Below, one piece after another: positions 6,844 through 9,091 of a DNA stretch of 9,091 nt. A program made the position numbers and the translations under genes. Location of the stretch: the NCBI GenBank assembly GCA_048527645.1, contig DBGFNI010000091.1:1-9091 (forward strand), read 5' to 3'. The notes beneath the pieces are model-generated. The model did not search any database and was not told the DNA's origin. It saw nothing but the letters and a program-made list of their open reading frames with translations. How positions within the stretch are numbered: position 1 is the first letter of the stretch; every line of letters starts with the position of its first letter. This stretch comes from HGM12669 sp048527645. Lineage in GTDB: Bacteria > Bacillota > Clostridia > Oscillospirales > CAG-272.

Positions 6844-8120
6844 TATTTTACCAGTCCTGCGCCGACTGCGCGCACCTTGAGCACAATGCATGCGCCTTCT
6901 CCGAAGGCACCGTCCATCAATGCGCGGTAGCCGTCGACATCTTCATTTTTCACATATGCCTGAATTGTGCCGGCAAAGCCGCCGCCGTGCACGCGCCATG
7001 CGCCGCCGCGCCCGGCAAGATAGCCTTCCGCCAGCGCCAGCGCCAGGGACAGACCCTGCTCACGCACATTCTTCGTGGTATACACATTTTGCAAATAGCA
7101 GAAGGAGGAGCGCCCGCTTTCCTTTACGCCGTCAAAAAACGCCTGCAAATCGCCCTTTTCCAGCGCCTCGGTCTGTGCGGCGACGCGCTCGTTTTCGTTT
7201 TTGAAGTGGATTGCGCGGAGAATCGCGCGGTCTCCGCACGCCTCACGCAGGGCGGGAATGTTTGCCAGAATGTCCTCGCGCGAAACATCGCGGAGCACGG
7301 GCTTGCCGAAAAATGCGGCGACTGCCTTCATCTCTGCCGGGACAGAGGCATAGTCCTCGTTGAGGTCGGCGTGGTTTCCGCCGGTGTTGACAATGCAGAG
7401 GTTGTAGCCGGCGCCGGTCAGATCAAAGTCCATCTTTTCGATCACAGGCGCCTTGGGATCGGCAAAATCAATGGCGACAAAGCCGCCCATTGCACAGGCA
7501 ACCTGATCCATCAGCCCGCAGGGCTTGCCGAAATACACATTCTCGGCGTACTGCGAAATCATGGCGATTTTCGCGTTGTCGATTTTTCCGTCATTGTAAA
7601 GGTGATTGAGGATGTTTCCGACCATATCCTCAAACGCGGCGGAGGAGGAGAGCCCGGAGCCCTTCAGCACATTGGATGTGGTGTATGCCACGAAGCCGCC
7701 CACGGCATAGCCGTCGTTTTCAAAGCCCTTGCAGACGCCGGAAATGATGGCTTCGGAGCGGAAAAACTTGTTTTCATCGACTGCAAGGCCTGTAATGTCT
7801 ACGCAATCCTCGGGAAAGCCCTCGCTTTTGATGCGGATTTCGGGCTTGTCGGTTTTTGCCGCGACAGCGATGATATCCAGATCAATCGACGCGGCGATCA
7901 CGCGGCCGTAATTGTGATCGGTATGGTTGCCGGAGATTTCGCTGCGCCCGGCAACGGTGAACAGATGCACCTGCTGCGCACCGTAGAGTTCTTCAAAGGA
8001 CTGCACAGCCTTGGCGTAGCGGGGGCGTTGAAGCTCCAGCTTATCCTTGCCGTACAGAGCGCCGAGCTCTGCATCCAGACCGCCGGAGACGATGAGTTGA
8101 TACATTTCGTTTGTGTTCAT
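6843..8120 (-). CDS. galK: Galactokinase-family GHMP kinase with variant sugar-binding motif
   Basis: GHMP kinases phosphorylate small metabolites; galactokinase makes galactose-1-phosphate from galactose and ATP in the Leloir pathway. The 425-residue protein has the three family motifs. They are GRSEISGNHTDHN (58-70), the glycine/serine-rich ATP loop GSGLSSSAA (154-162), and HGGGFAGT (378-385) near the C-terminus. CGLMDQ (201-206) supplies the probable catalytic base D205, and R59 matches the conserved arginine. The usual GEHTDYN is here GNHTDHN, so one acidic sugar-contacting residue is missing (N65). Sugar specificity is therefore uncertain, and no other Leloir gene is present. The start at 8120 is chosen because AAAGGA lies 11 bases upstream (8132-8137). 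The upstream in-frame ATG at 8195 sits in the promoter -35 box and would not be transcribed. It is first gene of the operon with cysK and ycaO. Confidence 0.85.
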   Translation of the reverse strand: MNTNEMYQLIVSGGLDAELGALYGKDKLELQRPRYAKAVQSFEELYGAQQVHLFTVAGRSEISGNHTDHNYGRVIAASIDLDIIAVAAKTDKPEIRIKSEGFPEDCVDITGLAVDENKFFRSEAIISGVCKGFENDGYAVGGFVAYTTSNVLKGSGLSSSAAFEDMVGNILNHLYNDGKIDNAKIAMISQYAENVYFGKPCGLMDQVACAMGGFVAIDFADPKAPVIEKMDFDLTGAGYNLCIVNTGGNHADLNEDYASVPAEMKAVAAFFGKPVLRDVSREDILANIPALREACGDRAILRAIHFKNENERVAAQTEALEKGDLQAFFDGVKESGRSSFCYLQNVYTTKNVREQGLSLALALAEGYLAGRGGAWRVHGGGFAGTIQAYVKNEDVDGYRALMDGAFGEGACIVLKVRAVGAGLVK

Positions 8121-8131
8121 GGGGAAAATAA

Positions 8132-8137
8132 TCCTTT
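8132..8137 (-). promoter_or_regulatory. Ribosome binding site fixing the galK start
   Basis: On the minus strand AAAGGA (8132-8137) lies 11 bases before the ATG at 8118-8120. No comparable site precedes the longer in-frame start at 8195, which also lies upstream of the predicted transcription start. This decides for the shorter protein. Confidence 0.7.
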
Positions 8138-8140
8138 CCG

Positions 8141-8156
8141 TATACTTACTTGTATA
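8141..8156. promoter_or_regulatory. Dyad TATAC-N6-GTATA downstream of the galK promoter, possible operator
   Basis: TATACTTACTTGTATA at 8141-8156 has perfect 5-base inverted arms, TATAC and GTATA, around six bases. It lies about 4 to 19 bases after the predicted transcription start of the galK operon. That is a position where a bound repressor would block early elongation. Nothing links it to a specific regulator, and short AT-rich dyads are common by chance. Confidence 0.25.
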
Positions 8157-8166
8157 TTCAAAAATG

Positions 8167-8206
8167 ATTATAACAAAAAATACAAATGATTGCAAGGCTT
8201 TTTTTT
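8167..8206 (-). promoter_or_regulatory. Promoter of the galK-cysK-ycaO operon, with A-tract upstream
   Basis: On the minus strand TTGCAA (8190-8195) and TATAAT (8167-8172) are separated by 17 bases (8173-8189). TGT before the -10 box makes it an extended -10. Upstream of the -35 box is a run of eight A bases (8199-8206 read on the minus strand), where an UP element would contact the RNA polymerase alpha subunit. The predicted start is near 8160, giving a leader of about 40 bases. Confidence 0.85.
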
Positions 8207-8319
8207 GAGATCGGCGGCGGTCAGCCGCGTTTGGACAGCGACATTGCCGACCGGGTACCGTAAATCAAGCGAAAATTAACCATTTTATCCTCCGGCAGAG
8301 CGCAAATCGGAAAAAACAC

Positions 8320-8348
8320 TTGCAAAGGAGAGCAAAATGGAGTATAAT
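8320..8348 (+). promoter_or_regulatory. Promoter of the glycosyltransferase gene
   Basis: TTGCAA (8320-8325) and TATAAT (8343-8348) are separated by 17 bases, with predicted transcription start near 8355. The Shine-Dalgarno AAGGAG (8381-8386) is 6 bases before the ATG at 8393. The hexamers and spacing are identical to those of the divergent galK promoter. The rest of the 272-base divergent gap (about 8207-8319) holds a short GC-rich inverted repeat at 8214-8228 and no gene that I can support. Confidence 0.85.
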
Positions 8349-8392
8349 GCTTCTGTAACAGCAGAAATTGAATTTGACAAAAGGAGCGTACT

Positions 8393-9091
8393 ATGGCTGA
8401 AATCAACGCCGCGCTGGTGATTCCCTCCCTTGATCCGGACGCCAAAATTCTCCGTGTGATCGGCGACGCCGTGGAAGCCGGCTTTGCTCATGTGATTCTG
8501 GTAGATGACGGCAGCGATCAGGCGCACAAATGCTATTTCGAGCAGCTGGACAAGGAGTATTCCTGTGTCACCTTGCTGGTGCACCCGCAGAATCGGGGCA
8601 AGGGCGAGGCACTGAAAACCGCGTTTCGGTATTACCGTGAGAATCTTGCCGATCAGCTGGACGGCGTGGTGACGGCGGACGGGGACGGTCAGCATACCAC
8701 GGCGGACATTGTGCACTGCACGGAAGAAATGATGCGCTCACAGAAGGTGGTGTTCGGTTGCCGCGACTTCACACTGCCCGACGTTCCGAAAAAAAGCCGT
8801 TTCGGCAATCATACAACGTCTCTGGTGTTCAAGCTTGCCTGCGGCATGACAATTTCCGATACACAGACGGGTCTGCGCGCCTTTCCCAATCAGTATCTGG
8901 ATGCGATGATTGGCACGGCAGGCTCCCGCTTTGAGTATGAAACCAATATGATTCTGGAAATGAAGCGGCGGGACATCCCTTTGCAGGAGGTCAAAATTGA
9001 GACGGTATATGAGGATAACAACAGCGGCACGCATTTTCATCCGATCAAGGATTCCGTGCGGATATACAAGCTGATTCTCAAGTACATGCTT
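8393..9091 (+). CDS. Family 2 glycosyltransferase, polyprenyl-phosphate sugar transferase type (3' partial)
   Basis: The frame is open for 233 codons from the ATG at 8393 and is cut by the window end with no stop. The fold is a GT-A family 2 transferase like dolichyl-phosphate mannosyltransferase and GtrB. Motifs are VDDGS (37-41) for nucleotide binding, NRGKGEAL (67-74), DGDGQH with the metal-binding D-x-D (96-101), and SDTQTGLRAF (155-164). RFEYETNM (179-186) is also typical of this branch. It probably moves a sugar from a nucleotide sugar onto a membrane polyprenyl phosphate for cell-envelope glycan modification. No signal peptide or membrane span is seen in the visible part. Many Firmicute relatives continue into a membrane GtrA-like domain, and the ending SVRIYKLILKYML would suit that, but this is not visible. 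The start is supported by AAGGAG 6 bases upstream and by a consensus promoter. Confidence 0.88.
   Translation, partial: MAEINAALVIPSLDPDAKILRVIGDAVEAGFAHVILVDDGSDQAHKCYFEQLDKEYSCVTLLVHPQNRGKGEALKTAFRYYRENLADQLDGVVTADGDGQHTTADIVHCTEEMMRSQKVVFGCRDFTLPDVPKKSRFGNHTTSLVFKLACGMTISDTQTGLRAFPNQYLDAMIGTAGSRFEYETNMILEMKRRDIPLQEVKIETVYEDNNSGTHFHPIKDSVRIYKLILKYML

Noticed and set aside
6844..6891. N-terminal extension of the cysteine synthase-like protein starting at 6891
   Set aside because: The 16 added residues come from the galK coding region read in another frame and are not like family N-termini. The TAATG junction gives a natural coupled start at 6843.
6804..8189. Plus-strand frame of 461 codons opposite galK
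   Set aside because: It is in-register antisense of galK. The sense strand has all three GHMP kinase motifs, whereas this translation shows none.
8121..8195. N-terminal extension of the galactokinase-like protein starting at 8195
   Set aside because: The ATG overlaps the -35 box and the frame runs through the -10 box, upstream of the predicted transcription start. The extra 25 residues are hydrophobic low-complexity sequence unrelated to the family, and a ribosome binding site precedes the ATG at 8120.
8285..9040. Minus-strand frames (143 and 100 codons) opposite the glycosyltransferase
   Set aside because: The plus strand has a consensus promoter, a ribosome binding site and clear family 2 glycosyltransferase motifs. 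The minus-strand frames are antisense shadows.

Overview
The window looks like chromosomal DNA of a strictly anaerobic, moderately GC-rich Clostridia-type Firmicute, most likely a gut Oscillospirales/Ruminococcaceae-like bacterium. This is inferred from three things: a single-chain pyruvate:ferredoxin oxidoreductase, strong AAGGAG-type ribosome binding sites with near-consensus sigma-A promoters, and the sequence style of the galactokinase-like and cysteine-synthase-like proteins. No rRNA, tRNA, CRISPR array, insertion sequence or phage gene is seen.

Layout. (1) Positions 1-134 hold a promoter, a dyad that could be an operator, and the Shine-Dalgarno of nifJ. (2) Positions 135-3698 (+) encode a complete 1187-residue pyruvate:ferredoxin/flavodoxin oxidoreductase, the central pyruvate-to-acetyl-CoA enzyme of anaerobic fermentation. 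(3) Positions 3699-4090 form a convergent intergenic region packed with inverted repeats, including an intrinsic terminator for nifJ and one best oriented for the opposite operon. (4) Positions 8120 down to 4091 (-) hold a tightly packed three-gene operon: a galactokinase-family GHMP kinase, a cysteine synthase-family PLP enzyme, and a YcaO protein of the E. coli YcaO type. The kinase stop and the PLP-enzyme start share a base (TAATG). The next gap is 17 bases and contains a strong ribosome binding site. (5) Positions 8121-8392 are a divergent promoter region. Each side has TTGCAA-N17-TATAAT. (6) From 8393 (+) to the window end runs the first 233 codons of a family 2 glycosyltransferase of the polyprenyl-phosphate sugar transferase type, cut by the window edge.

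How the genes may work together. nifJ, and the glycosyltransferase as far as seen, look like ordinary stand-alone units. The unusual part is the minus-strand operon. A PLP enzyme that handles sulfide and a YcaO enzyme (ATP-dependent backbone activation, sometimes thioamidation, or support of ribosomal protein methylthiolation) are co-translated downstream of a sugar-kinase-like protein. The kinase has Asn in place of the usual Glu in its sugar-binding motif. The YcaO carries a C-terminal four-cysteine cluster (C-x6-C-x2-C-x5-C) that I do not associate with E. coli YcaO. A sulfur-transfer role for the PLP enzyme/YcaO pair is a hypothesis, not something the sequence proves.
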